From positions 17,479,018-17,543,017 of the forward strand of contig JAJEKV010000020.1 of the NCBI GenBank assembly GCA_021234155.1: DNA of 64,000 nucleotides. Direction: 5' to 3'. The notes under the pieces were generated by a model. The model was not told the origin of the DNA. It did not search any database and saw only the letters and a program-made list of their open reading frames with translations. Shown here piece after piece: positions 53,264 to 63,744 of this stretch. The position numbers and the translations under genes were made by a program. Positions within the stretch are counted from its first letter, which is position 1. Every line of letters starts with the position of its first letter. Source of the DNA: Isoetes taiwanensis. Taxonomy: Eukaryota; Streptophyta; Lycopodiopsida; Isoetales; Isoetaceae.

Positions 53264-54661
53264 TTGCATAAGATGTTGGATGCAGGTGTCATTGTAGAGA
53301 TCATCAACCCTGAATGGGTATCCTGCATTGTTCCAGTGGAAAAAAAGAATGGAACTTTGAGAATTTGCATAGATTATCGAGATTTGAACAAAGCCACTAT
53401 AAAAGATTGTTATCCCTTGCCTTTTTTGGAAGAAATCCTATATGCTGTTGCAGGAAAAGACATGTACTCATTTTTGGATGGTTTTTCAGGGTTTAACCAG
53501 ATTAGTATCAAAGAGGAAGACCAGCCAAAGACTTCATTTATCACTCCCTGGGGTACTTATGCTATGAAAAGAATGCCATTTGGCCTAATGAATGCTCCAG
53601 CTACCTTCCAAAGAGCAATGGATGTCATTTTCAAAACCATGGCTGTTGAAGAATTTAGAGTGTATCTGGATGACCTTTGCTTGGGTTCTCATGCTAATAA
53701 TCATGTGGAATTGCTTGCAAAAATCTGTTCTCTATGCAGGACTTCAGGAGTCAATCTAAATCCAAAAAAATGCATCTTTTTTGCATCCAAAGGACAACTC
53801 TTGGGACATGAAGTATCCAGCCAAGGTATTCAAGTTGCTCAAGATAAAGTTGAAGCTCTCAAAAAACTGGTACCTCCCAAGAATTTGAAGCAGGTTAAGA
53901 GTTTCATTGGTATGACAAGTTTCCTTAGGATGTATATCCCAAATTTTGCTCATATCTTAAGTCCTATCTCTAAGTTGACCAGGATAGGGAAGTTTTCTAA
54001 ATCTGAAAGCAAGCACATACCTATCACATGGACCCCAGAGTGCCAAGAAGCTTTTGACTTTCTTATTTTATCCATATGTGAAGCTACTCTTTTAAAAAAG
54101 CCAGATTTGAGCCTGCCATTTGAGGTTTATATCACTGTTACTAAAAAGGCTATAGGTTTAGCCATTTTGCAGGATAAGCACACCATAGTTTTTGCAAGCA
54201 AGCAATGGTCTGCTCTTGAAGAAAGATATACTAGAATAGAAAAAAGTGCTGCTGCTCTCATGTTCCTCATCAATAGGCAGGGGCATCTACTTCTGAAAAG
54301 CCAAGTTCAAGTTCATATGAAGCAAAATCCAATGGGATTGCTATTTGGTAAAGCAACTAATAAACCAAAGATCCAGAGATGGGCTTGTAAGTTGCAAAGT
54401 TATGATATTTCTGTAAAAGAGTTGCACTTGACACGAAATCCTAGCCTCTACTTGCCTTATATATTTTTTGATCATGAGGATGAAATGAATATTACGACAC
54501 TTCGCTTTGCAAGTAGCACATTTGGAAGTAACTCGTGGAGGTCAAGCCCAAGGAGGATGGCAGAACCTATTAGGGATCTTTTGCAATATGGATTCACTTC
54601 TCCAAACCTCACCCAAGTCAGAAAAGAAGACTTAAAGACAAGTGCGCATAATTCAAGCTAA
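53264..54661 (+). CDS. pol: E6 reverse transcriptase and degenerate RNase H
   Basis: A 465-codon frame runs from [20 protein letters not shown] motifs are [57 protein letters not shown] near 53665 and NPKKCIFFASKGQLLGHEV. RNase H (about 54115-54340) reads YITVTKKAIGLAIL and VHMKQNP at the usual Asp positions and keeps the Glu of TRIEKSAAAL. A YLPYIFFDHED linker leads towards integrase. The terminal 40 codons are shifted out of frame by breaks near 54500. Confidence 0.92.
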   Translation: MHKMLDAGVIVEIINPEWVSCIVPVEKKNGTLRICIDYRDLNKATIKDCYPLPFLEEILYAVAGKDMYSFLDGFSGFNQISIKEEDQPKTSFITPWGTYAMKRMPFGLMNAPATFQRAMDVIFKTMAVEEFRVYLDDLCLGSHANNHVELLAKICSLCRTSGVNLNPKKCIFFASKGQLLGHEVSSQGIQVAQDKVEALKKLVPPKNLKQVKSFIGMTSFLRMYIPNFAHILSPISKLTRIGKFSKSESKHIPITWTPECQEAFDFLILSICEATLLKKPDLSLPFEVYITVTKKAIGLAILQDKHTIVFASKQWSALEERYTRIEKSAAALMFLINRQGHLLLKSQVQVHMKQNPMGLLFGKATNKPKIQRWACKLQSYDISVKELHLTRNPSLYLPYIFFDHEDEMNITTLRFASSTFGSNSWRSSPRRMAEPIRDLLQYGFTSPNLTQVRKEDLKTSAHNSS

Positions 54662-54664
54662 TAG

Positions 54665-55836
54665 AAAATATCCTATGCAAAGTCAACAGGGATGGAATCT
54701 TTGGCCGAGGTGTGTAAGTGAAGAAGAATCGCCTTGATAATTAAAGAGATGCACAAAGGAAATCGTGGGGGACATTTTCTTTGGGGATACCACTGCAAAA
54801 AAGATTCTCAGGTCTGGATATTATTGGCCTACTGTTTTTAGAGTTTGCTATGAGGTTATAAAAACTTGCCATCAATGTCAAATTTTTAGTAAAAGAATTT
54901 TATTGCCAGCTGCCTTGAATCCTATCATATCTCCAGGACCATTTCAAATCTGGGGGCTAGATTATATTGGTCCTATTAATCCTTCCTCTGCAGGTCAACA
55001 TCAACATATTATTGTGGCTACAGATTATTTCACTAAATGGGCAGAGGCTATACCTTTGAGACAAGCTAATGCCCTCACAACTGCAAGGTTTTTACATGAA
55101 TTTATTTGCTCCAGGTTTGGTATTCCCTTCCAGATACATTCTGATAGAGGTACCCCCTTTGTTAATGAAGTCATTGCTAATCTTGAGCATTTTGAAGGTC
55201 AAGCACACCAAAAGTTCTTCATATTATCCTCAGGGTAATGGACAAGCTGAAGCTACTAACAAAGTATTGAAAAATATCTTGCAGAAAACACAGTGGAGAT
55301 CAACAAAAAGGATTGGCATATCAAAATAGTGGACGCCCTTTGGGCTTATAGGGTCACTATCAAAACAGCTACAAATCACACACCTTTCAATTTGGTTTAT
55401 GTAGATAGAGGCAGTTCTACCAGTAGAACTCGAATTACCTTCTTTGAGATTAGCTCACAAATTGTGTTTACCTTTTGAACATGCTCTACAGGAAAGACTG
55501 GATGCCCTGCTACATTTGGATGAGTACAGAATGGAAGCTGAGAACACAAACTTGTTAAAAAGGCTAAAGATCCTGGCTGCATTCAAGGGCGCACACAAAA
55601 TACAAGGCACTTTTAAAAGGGGAGCTTGTTCTCAAATGGAACAAGTCAAAGGAGGATTCTCACTGGCAAATTTGACAACATTTGGGAAGGGCCCTTTGTA
55701 GTGTTGGATCCCGCAGTACTAATTTTATTGGTTACAGGAAGTTGCTTCAGGGATGCCATTGCCAAATCCTATCAACATCTTGCACCTGAAAAGGTATTGG
55801 GACCAGCATGCTTGCTTGTCCCTCTTCTTTTATTAA
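54665..55836 (+). pseudogene. pol: E6 integrase
   Basis: Four overlapping open pieces (54765-55238, 55069-55329, 55293-55478, 55444-55701) cover it. CHQCQIF, LDYIGPINPSSAG, HSDRGTPF, GQAEATNKVL, WEGPFVVLD and a C-terminal RYWDQHACLSLF-type end with stop near 55834 are all recognisable. The first His region is damaged near 54745. Breaks near 55180, 55290, 55400 and 55560 are single-base or few-base events; GAGCATTTT stands for the GGAC/GACATTTT wording of other copies. Confidence 0.85.
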
Positions 55837-56738
55837 AAGGTTTAGAGATTTATAGTAGGTTTAAAGTAGTTAAATCAGTTGATTTTAAGCACATTATTTC
55901 AGTAGATAGAACAGTTTGACTTTGAGTACATTACTCTAATAGAATTTGGTTCATGTTCCTAGGTTGATCTGATCAGGTAATAGTGCAAATGATTTCAAGA
56001 ACAGGGTTGATACTAATAATTACCAAGTGTCATATGCAGGAGCATCCTTCCTCCATCTTTATTCACCTGTCCTTAAGCATTCCTACCATCCATCCAGCCC
56101 CTTATTCTTGTTTTTCCATACCTTAACAAGCACTCTGCAAAATCACCTTCACCATCATAGCAGAGTTGCAAGGGTTTGAGACTAATTGGTTTATGTGTTT
56201 CCATGACAGGTGCACTCTTCTTCCATATTTTTTCATCTGTCTTGAGTAGTCCTACCTCCCATTTGAACTCCTTATTCTTATTCTCATTCCCTAAAGAAGA
56301 AAAGCACTCTGCAATTCATCAATACCATCACAGCAGAGTTGCACTTGTTGAAGATTAGGAGGAAGACATATTCTTGTTTTGGCGAAGTTTCAAACACTTG
56401 CACACTCACTCCATCTCCATTTTACCACCACCTTACCATATACACACTCATTTTCTTTTCACTACTTATTCCATTCACAATCATTCCACCACCCTTTTTA
56501 TGCCTTTTTATCCATATTATTCCCTCACCACATCCATACTTCCATACTCACACTCACTTCCACCTTTTTCTATCTATATTATTTCATCACCACATTCATA
56601 CTCACTTCACCTCCACTTACATCTCACACTCTCATATCTCCACTTGGATACCTTGGCACAAAGTTGAAGACCCCCCTAGTTATCCATTTCTGACATCACA
56701 TGGCTGAGGGGACCAGCCTTTTTCTTGTTTTGGCGAGA
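55837..56738 (+). other. E6 3' spacer
   Basis: It contains the TTCTTGTTTTGGCGA motif near 56370 and again adjacent to the 3' LTR near 56720. Two CATAGCAGAGTTGCA-type elements lie near 56156 and 56330. A nearly G-free sense tract lies at about 56395-56650. Frames 56339-56707, 56374-56667 and 56379-56693 arise from that composition. No domain is recognised. Confidence 0.65.
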
Positions 56739-58738
56739 TGTTGCTCCCAAAGGGCAACATGCTAAGTGCTGAAAACTGCTGGAAAGTGCTGGGTGCACAG
56801 TGCTGGAAAGTGCTGGGTGCTGGAAAGTGCTGGGTGCACAGTGCTGGAAGGTGCTGGGTGCTGGAAAGTGCTGGAAAGTGCTGGAAGACTAGGTCAAAGT
56901 TTGGAAGACTCTTGGCATTTAACATTGATATGGAGGTCAAAGGATGTTCTTTCTTCAGGTCAACAAGTGCTCGAGGTTCAAATTTACATGAGGTACTTTA
57001 TTTGAGGTCAAAATGCTTAGTCAAAAAGTATGCTCTAGAAGATTCTGGGTTATGAAGTTTGGAAGACATTTTTTGAAGATTGGAAGTCAAAGAGTTTGGA
57101 AGACCCCATGGTGCTTGATTTTATCCCTTAGCCATTCTCATCCAATCATTGTTCATATTCTATCTCTATCCATTGAGATTTTCTAGCCATTTCTTCCCAC
57201 ACCCATACCCTCCTTTTTGTTTACCCTTGCCTACCTTATTTTGCCTTACCCAAATTTTCCTTTCTCCATTACATCCCCATCCCCCCATTGCCTCTATACT
57301 TTCTCACTTCATATGACATTTGTTTTTGCAAATTTCCCTAGCCTAGACCCTTTTGCAAGTCCTTACCATTATGCCATGCCACTTGTATACTTTATGGAAT
57401 ATTCTTGACCATTATGCCCAAGGACTTAGCATATTCCCCAAAGAAAAATTAGGGTTGCCATTGCTAAAGTGATCCACCTCTTCAATTTTCTATAAGTGGC
57501 CTTTTTAAAACCATGGCCTAGCTTTGCAAAAAATAAAAAATACAAAGATATTCCATGGATATACGGGAAAAAAATACGAAATCGTGATCGCTATTTTCGA
57601 GAAAATACAGCCAAGAACCCTAAATTTCTGCTTCCACCTCGAATCTCGCCGGATTTGGCACCGTAACCCTCGGAATCTACCTATTTTGACCTTCCCACTC
57701 TTTATGAACCGAATAAACCCATCAATCAAGGCTAAGATTAAGCAAACATTTGAAAACTAAGATAAAACATGGGATTCGACAAAAGGATTTTCTTGAAGGC
57801 CCGAAGCGCATAAACCTTACCGTGATCATTGCCGAGCATGACTGGAAGGATTTTGGAAGTCTCGAAAGTACTCCCCGATCAAGTCACAAGAGATTTGGTT
57901 GGAAATTATCTATTGAAATTTTTTATTGACTGAAGTTGATTTTGAAGTAATCAATTATTACTTCCCAACATTATTATGATTGAGTTACATTCCTATCAAT
58001 GAAATTTGATGCCTATCCAAGAAATTATCTCTGTTATGATCCTTTACAATTTTTTCCTCCTGCTCAAAAATTTTATAGAAAATCCCCGAGTACTTTTGAT
58101 TGCCTTTGACCCATTTGCCATCAATACTTGAAGCATCTGAAACCTATATGCCTTGAAAAATCCAAAAATCCTACTCACAACTTAAGTTAGAAATTTTTGC
58201 ACTCGCTTTTGACTATTCTTGATCAGATTTTGCCAAATCCAGTCACAAAAATTACTTTTGCTTATCCAGATGACAATCTGACCATTTGCCTAGATTCCTT
58301 ATCACCACTAAAGCACATTTGCTTTGGAGATTCTCAACAACTCGTCTGGCAACTCCAAAATTCCAATCTCTGATCACTGTTTTCAGATTTTGACTGCTAT
58401 TGACCAAATTTTGACTGCACTTTGAGCTCGAATAACTCACAAGCTATATCTCTGACTTGGTCAGAAGCTTTACCATTGAGTACCTACATCTTTTCTGACT
58501 AAGTCTACAGTGGTTGACTCAAAAAATCGATTTGCATATCAATGCCACAACTGTTTTGACAAAGGTGTCAATTTCTGGAAATGGGAAAGGTACAAAACTT
58601 CAAGTTTTTGGACTTATCATTGAAATTTGCTTGCATAGATTGATCACCTTAAGTGATCTGGAGGTTCTAACCCCAATTTGAGTGAAAGCTCAAGTTGGTT
58701 CCTTGTGGTTGATCCTTAAGCCAGGTTTAGGGTCAACA
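56739..58738 (+). repeat. E6 3' LTR
   Basis: This is the partner of 48421-50415. U3 starts with about eight imperfect copies of TGCTGGAAAG/TGCTGGGTGC (56768-56890). U5 keeps GATCACCTTAAGTGATC and TGGAGGTTCTA (58659-58669). Confidence 0.94.
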
Positions 58739-58743
58739 GCAGG

Positions 58744-58811
58744 CACCAGCTATTAGACGCAACATAGAAGATGACATTTCTTTGATGTACAACAAAAAGC
58801 AGTAAAGATTA
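58744..58811 (-). pseudogene. ABCG/PDR-type transporter exon, 5' part
   Basis: Across the E6 target duplication the minus strand continues the exon of 48335-48420. It encodes CFLLYIKEMSSSMLRLIAGAC, broken here only for description, and resembles the FxLLxxHQMSSSLFRLIAG stretch of PDR transporters. A TTTAG acceptor-like site sits at 58812-58816 (minus CCATTTAG|T). The rebuilt exon length, 154 bp, is plausible. The exact acceptor is uncertain. Confidence 0.6.
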
Positions 58812-58830
58812 CTAAATGGATTTGTCAGGT

Positions 58831-60635
58831 GGAAAGCTTTTCAATAAGAAGTCTAAATTGTATTTCTTATAAAGTACTTGGCATTATATCAACCTGGTAC
58901 TTGCTAGTGCTAACCCCATCACATAGTATCACATGTCGATATACAGAGTCACCTCCACTATAGACATAGGTATCCTTGACATGAACATTGGCAAGGAAAA
59001 GGCCCAAGTTGCAGTTGCGAAATCTACAGAAAGAAAATCTATTGGAATACCTTTACCTACAGGGGTAAGATTTACTGCAAGAAATCTTACTGGAATCTAC
59101 TGCAAGAAATCTACTAGAATTACAGAACAAAATAGCAAGAATGATAACCTAGCGAAGGATATCACTAATATTAAATCTGATTATCAAGCTCAAGCCTATA
59201 AATCTTTCTCAGATCCGCCCTTGTCATTCACGACTAAGGTTGGGTTCACATCCTAAGACTAAGATCTGTAAACTTAAAATGGTCTATAGCTTTCACCAAC
59301 AGTTTTACAGGCCACTTATACGGGCCAAATCCCTGTACTTATATTCTAAAGTCGAATATTTATGCCAACGATGTTGCAAGAAAACCCAATTTTAATGAAA
59401 TGAGTCTGGTTATATTTATCCAAGACTGATTTTTAACTAGACTATAAGCTATGAATGAAAAGCTTCAATGAAGTTTGAAATCTTATGAGGAGCTATTTGC
59501 AAGAAATGAGAGAGCAAGGTGAGAGAGGTTACCAGAATATGGCGGAATAGGTTTTCCAAGAACATCAGACCTGTATGATTTAGAAGCGGCTGCAAGAGCT
59601 CTTCGGTTCTTATATATACCTAAATGGTAAGATTCCATGGTCTAGTTACTGCCAGACAAATTCTGGATGCCTTGGTACTTTTCTTGCGTTCATAACAATA
59701 TGTGTTAACCACATCATACTTCTAGACGAAGAAAAAGCTTGTGTTCCTAAAAGAAACTTAGTAAGGATGTACACAAAGGATGGTATTCCAGCTTCCATTG
59801 TACTTGAGCATGCTCAGCTGGTCTGTATGGACACGCAGGATTTAAATCATATTGGAAGGTGGTTCAATTCCTTGAGTCATATGGAAGGATATCTGGAATG
59901 ACGACAACCAAAGTGCTTCACCTTTTGATGTTTCTCCTTCCTGGTCAAATACCCAACTATCTCCATAGTTTATCAATGATCAGGAGAGGAGGCACATTAT
60001 ATTGGAACTTACTAGGAGCCCAGGTTTGAGAACAAAAAGCGCATAAAGCAATACTAGTACTTTGTCACTGACATCCTCATTAATAGATATGAGGCAAAGT
60101 CTTACCTGAACAGGCACAATTCTCTCTGCCTGATCATCCAGGAAAGAAGACTGAGATGCATGCCTAGGATCCTACTGGTGACGATGACGCTGATAAGGAA
60201 ATTAGGAAGCACAGAAAGATAATGTTCACAGCTAGAGTGAAATATCGCTAGGTGCAAATGGATGGCGATTCGATCTTCATGCCATAAATGAAAATACTTT
60301 ATGTCTACTACATTATGGACCAGCTTCTTCCCCAAGATGGATGCTTGCTATGGCACATTTTCTAGGGTTGTTTTGATCCAGGAGAAGAAGAGCATGACTT
60401 TGGAATGTGATGAGAGAAGAACACAGTTTTTTAAAAGCTTCTTCACGTACATGGAGAAGCTAGCTAGCAGTTCTCCAAAATCAGAGGCCAAAGAGGAAGG
60501 TGAAGGTAGGGAGGGAAAGGGGGAAAGGGAGGGGGAGCAGAGCATGAAGAATCAAATTTTTTTTTTTTTTGGGGGGAGGCCTTTGAATAGTCCCCGACGT
60601 GCACATTACGTAGAGTACAGTGATATCTGAACGAT
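58831..60635. other. Unassigned low-copy island
   Basis: No similarity to the retrotransposons of the window is seen. A 107-codon plus-strand frame (58933-59256) and a 78-codon minus-strand frame (60102-60335) have no recognised domain. Around 59530-59640 a plus-strand stretch reads EYGGIGFPRTSDLYDLEAA, faintly like the C-terminal region of LINE reverse transcriptases. Around 59700-59880 another stretch of about 60 codons stays open. A purine-rich run (60490-60545) and T15/G6 run follow. It may be intron or degraded host/LINE sequence. Confidence 0.35.
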
Positions 60636-61242
60636 GTGATAAATAATTTTCAAGGTGAAAACTATGCCGAGACATTGGACAGACTAGAGAGAGATCATAC
60701 CTATGCCGAAACATTGAACATAGTAAGAAGAGGTATTACCAATTTAGAGAGGGATGTGGCTGCCATAGAACCTCTTTTTCGAAAGCTGGATACTTTGAAT
60801 GATGGTTTAGATGTGTTGATGTCTCTAATGGATTGTCCACTTGTGCCAGGTAACTCCATGCCGCTGGTTGAAGATGAGCAGATGAATGATGCATCTGATT
60901 CTGAGAATAATTGCTTGGGCAACTCTCAAGAATTCAGCAAGATCTGCAATAGGATGTATCACAAACCACCCACGCACATTCTCAGGATCAGGAAGATGAT
61001 TTCAATGAGGTATTGGAGAAAAATCAGGAATGCCTAGTAGATTATGCTGATGAGAACGATGAGCAGATCCTTGAGAAGGCCAGTTACACTGAATTGATAC
61101 CGAAGATCATCTGGAAATGGGTCAGCAACTCTGATGCAGATCCTTGAGAAGGCCAGTTACACTGAATTGATACCGAAGATCATCTGGAAATGGGTCAGCA
61201 ACTCTGATGCAGATGGAAATCCTTCATTTGTTAGAGCATCTA
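60636..61242 (+). pseudogene. Unknown acidic protein fragment
   Basis: The 133-codon frame 60636-61037 encodes ERDHTYAETLNIVRRGITNL and an acidic stretch (VEDEQMNDASDSENN). After about 60960 the protein-like reading moves to another frame (DQEDDFNEVLEKNQECLVDY, then ILEKASYTELIPKIIWKWVS). The second reading is interrupted by a 73-bp tandem duplication. Codon-like regularity suggests a former exon. I do not recognise the family. Confidence 0.35.
61063..61208 (+). repeat. 73-bp direct tandem duplication
   Basis: GCAGATCCTTGAGAAGGCC…CAACTCTGAT occurs twice without visible differences (61063-61135 and 61136-61208), followed by six bases of a third unit. It shifts the reading frame by one. Confidence 0.9.
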
Positions 61243-62254
61243 TGCTGCCACATTTTGGCAGCATAGAAGAGCCACTACATGATTTGTACCTTTAGCTAGT
61301 ATTTGGATTGACACATGTGTGCATGAGCTAATCAAGCAACAAGATTGAAGACATCGCTTTGAATACTCATAGAAGATATTCATGATGAAGAACCAAGGGA
61401 GGACATTAAGCAACCCCTCAAGTTTCATTGGTACGTGGCTAGATCCAAGTTTTTTTGGCATGAATTCCATTTTCCAAGGCTTCTCTCATGATTCCCTAGT
61501 TCCTACCATCTTGATTCCACTCATGAAACCCCCTTCATAAATCATACTTCCTCTTTCCATGCTCCATTACCATTTTCCTTAGCTAAAAGTTGGCAAAGTA
61601 TTTTTTCTATTCAAAACATATTACAAACCCATCATTCATCCATCTTCTTGAGAAAATGAAAAAAATTCCATCAAATTTGGCTATTCCTAAGGTCTAAGAC
61701 CATATTCTCTGTCTAAAAACAAAATTAAGAAGAGAAAGTGCACATTTTTGTGAAACAATTTTGAAAAAACAAATTTTCCAAGTTGATGCACAAAATTCAA
61801 GTGTGTATGTGCACAAGTGCCAAATATTATGTCAAATCATCCACATCATCTCCAAAATGCCAAATGTCATCCATATCGTCACCAAAATATCAAATGTTAT
61901 GCCAAGTTATCCATATCATCTCCAAAATGCCAAGTGTAACCCATCTCATCACCACATCACAAAAAAATTGACTAGAAAAAAGTTCTTTTGCCACCTTGCT
62001 TGCCACATCATCATCCCATGGTGCCATGCCATCACCTATTTGCCGCGTCATCCCATAACCTAGCCACATCACCAAATTAACCCCATTGTTGTACTAAAAA
62101 TCAAGATGCTCTTTTTTGCAAAAAGATTCTCCCACCTTGTAGAGCATAACTATCTTGTAGGGCATAAAAAAAGATTCTATGTGGAAAAAAGATTTTTTTA
62201 AAGAGACTTGTTATGACCTTCATATTCCATTTCTTGGGAACCTTGCCATACTTG

Positions 62255-62286
<32 letters not shown>

Positions 62287-63068
62287 TATGTATCCCCCCC
62301 CCCTCCCCCAGGCCTAGTCACTCATTCCCTCCAATCATCCCCTGCCACATGATACCTCTGGGCGTGTGGTGGCAATGGGCTAGAACCCACGTGGAGGCAA
62401 CACGTATTTTTATAATTCCACGTGGATTGGTTGTTATATAACCTGGGCTTCCCATTTGAATTTGGCGTGCGGGATATTTCAAAGGATTTTAAGGAACCCT
62501 AATCTGGCTCAGATTAAGATTTGGCCCTTTTTTGATCGATTTGACTGGATAATCATGGCTATTTTTGCCGACTTGCTCTCCCTCACACCAAGAAACAAAA
62601 ATCTAAGCTAAAAAACAAATAAAAACGTCGGATTTGCCAAGAACAAAATAGAGCATGGGATTTTCAAAAAGGGGTTTTCGATCAGAGCAAATTTGAAGGC
62701 TTTGGCCGACTAATTTGATTGGCATACCATTGGGGACTCCCGGATTTGACATGGGCTGCTTGAATCTGCCTTCCTTGTCTCAGGAAACATGACTTTATGA
62801 GATGAATCTCTTGACATATCTTATTTTCCTGCATTTGATTCTATGCCCAAGACTTCTGAGTTTGGGTTTGATTGTGAAATTTGTTGAATGATGTCCTATT
62901 GAATGAAAGTCCAATCTTGGTATGAACTTACATTCTTTGAGTTATTTCAGTGGTTTCTTCTTGTAAAGACTGATCACCTTAAGTGATTTGGAGGTTATAA
63001 ACCCAACTTGAGTATAGTTTCAAGTTGGCTTCTTATGTTTGACTCTTAAGCCAAGTTGAGGATCAACA
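61243..63068 (+). repeat. LTR of the TGCTGCC family (1,826 bp)
   Basis: It starts TGCTGCCA-CATTT-TGGCAGCA and ends GGATCAACA. U5 has GATCACCTTAAGTGATT and TTGGAGGTTATAA. The promoter has two G-boxes and TTATATA at 62434. A poly-A run of about 30 (62254-62283) and C-rich runs follow at 62294-62310. Flanks ATCTA and CGAGG are not a TSD, so it is a rearranged solo LTR or an LTR whose element was lost. Confidence 0.75.
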
Positions 63069-63744
63069 CGAGGCCATGAGGAAATCAAGATATTATAGGA
63101 AATCCTCTCAAAGTCTATTGCCCTTTTTTGCAAAACCTCTAGAATGGTTTTTAAAGCCAAAAGTGGTAAATGGAAAAATAAGAAAATCATAAGGTGAAGG
63201 ATATGGCAAGATATAAGGTGAATGGCCTAATATAATAGGGCAAATAAAGTTCTATGGAGTGGTATGAATAGTGTAGTGATGTGAAGAAAATATTTAAGTA
63301 ATGGTTATAGGAAAATGGCAATATGGTCAAAACGAAAAGTTCCAAAGCAACGGTTATAAAATGTAGGGCAAAAATAATAAAGATGAATATTTCAAGGAGT
63401 TATGGATGAGAATTTGGCAAGATGGCCAAACTAAAAATTTCAATGGAATAGATCAAAATGAGATGGGAATTGGGCATGGATGTAAAAGTGGAAAAAATGG
63501 CTAGAAATTAGGATGCTATAACATGGGGTCTTCCAAACTTCAATATCTTGTGTAGGAACTTCCAATAGGCATCTTCCAAACTTCAAATAACCCGAGTCTT
63601 CTAGTGCATAATTTATCTTCAAGATAAGTTCCCTTTCAAATTTGATTTCAATATCAATTTCCTCTATCAAGGTCTTCCAAACTTCACAAAGCTAAAAACT
63701 CAAATAAAAAAAAATGGTTAGTATGTTGCCCAGTGGGGGAAACA
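63069..63744 (-). repeat. Diverged TGTTGCC-family LTR fragment
   Basis: The right end is TGTTGCCC-AGTGG-GGGAAACA, the terminal 21-nt hairpin with one mismatch. The preceding CATGGGGTCTTCCAAACTTC and CATCTTCCAAACTTC wording matches the U3 part of other LTRs. The 3' portion is missing at 63069, where the previous LTR abuts. Confidence 0.7.

Larger units (their letters stand above)
48421..58738 (+). mobile_element. E6: complete Ty3/gypsy retrotransposon, family C (10,318 bp)
   Basis: LTRs are 1995 bp (48421-50415) and 2000 bp (56739-58738), with target-site duplication GCAGG (48416-48420 and 58739-58743). PBS, gag, protease, archaeal RNase H, RT, RNase H, integrase and spacer follow in order on the plus strand. 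Protein wording is more diverged than between families A and B. The LTRs are near-identical except for a U3 repeat stretch, where CTG-rich units in one read as CTTTG units in the other. Confidence 0.94.

Noticed and set aside
59530-59640. LINE reverse transcriptase fragment
   Set aside because: Only about 30 residues resemble a LINE C-terminal motif; no RT or endonuclease motif is nearby, so it is not called as a feature.
62254-62283. Poly-A run as the 3' end of a LINE or processed pseudogene
   Set aside because: It lies inside an LTR in a region of several homopolymers (poly-C next to it), with no retroposed body or target duplication.
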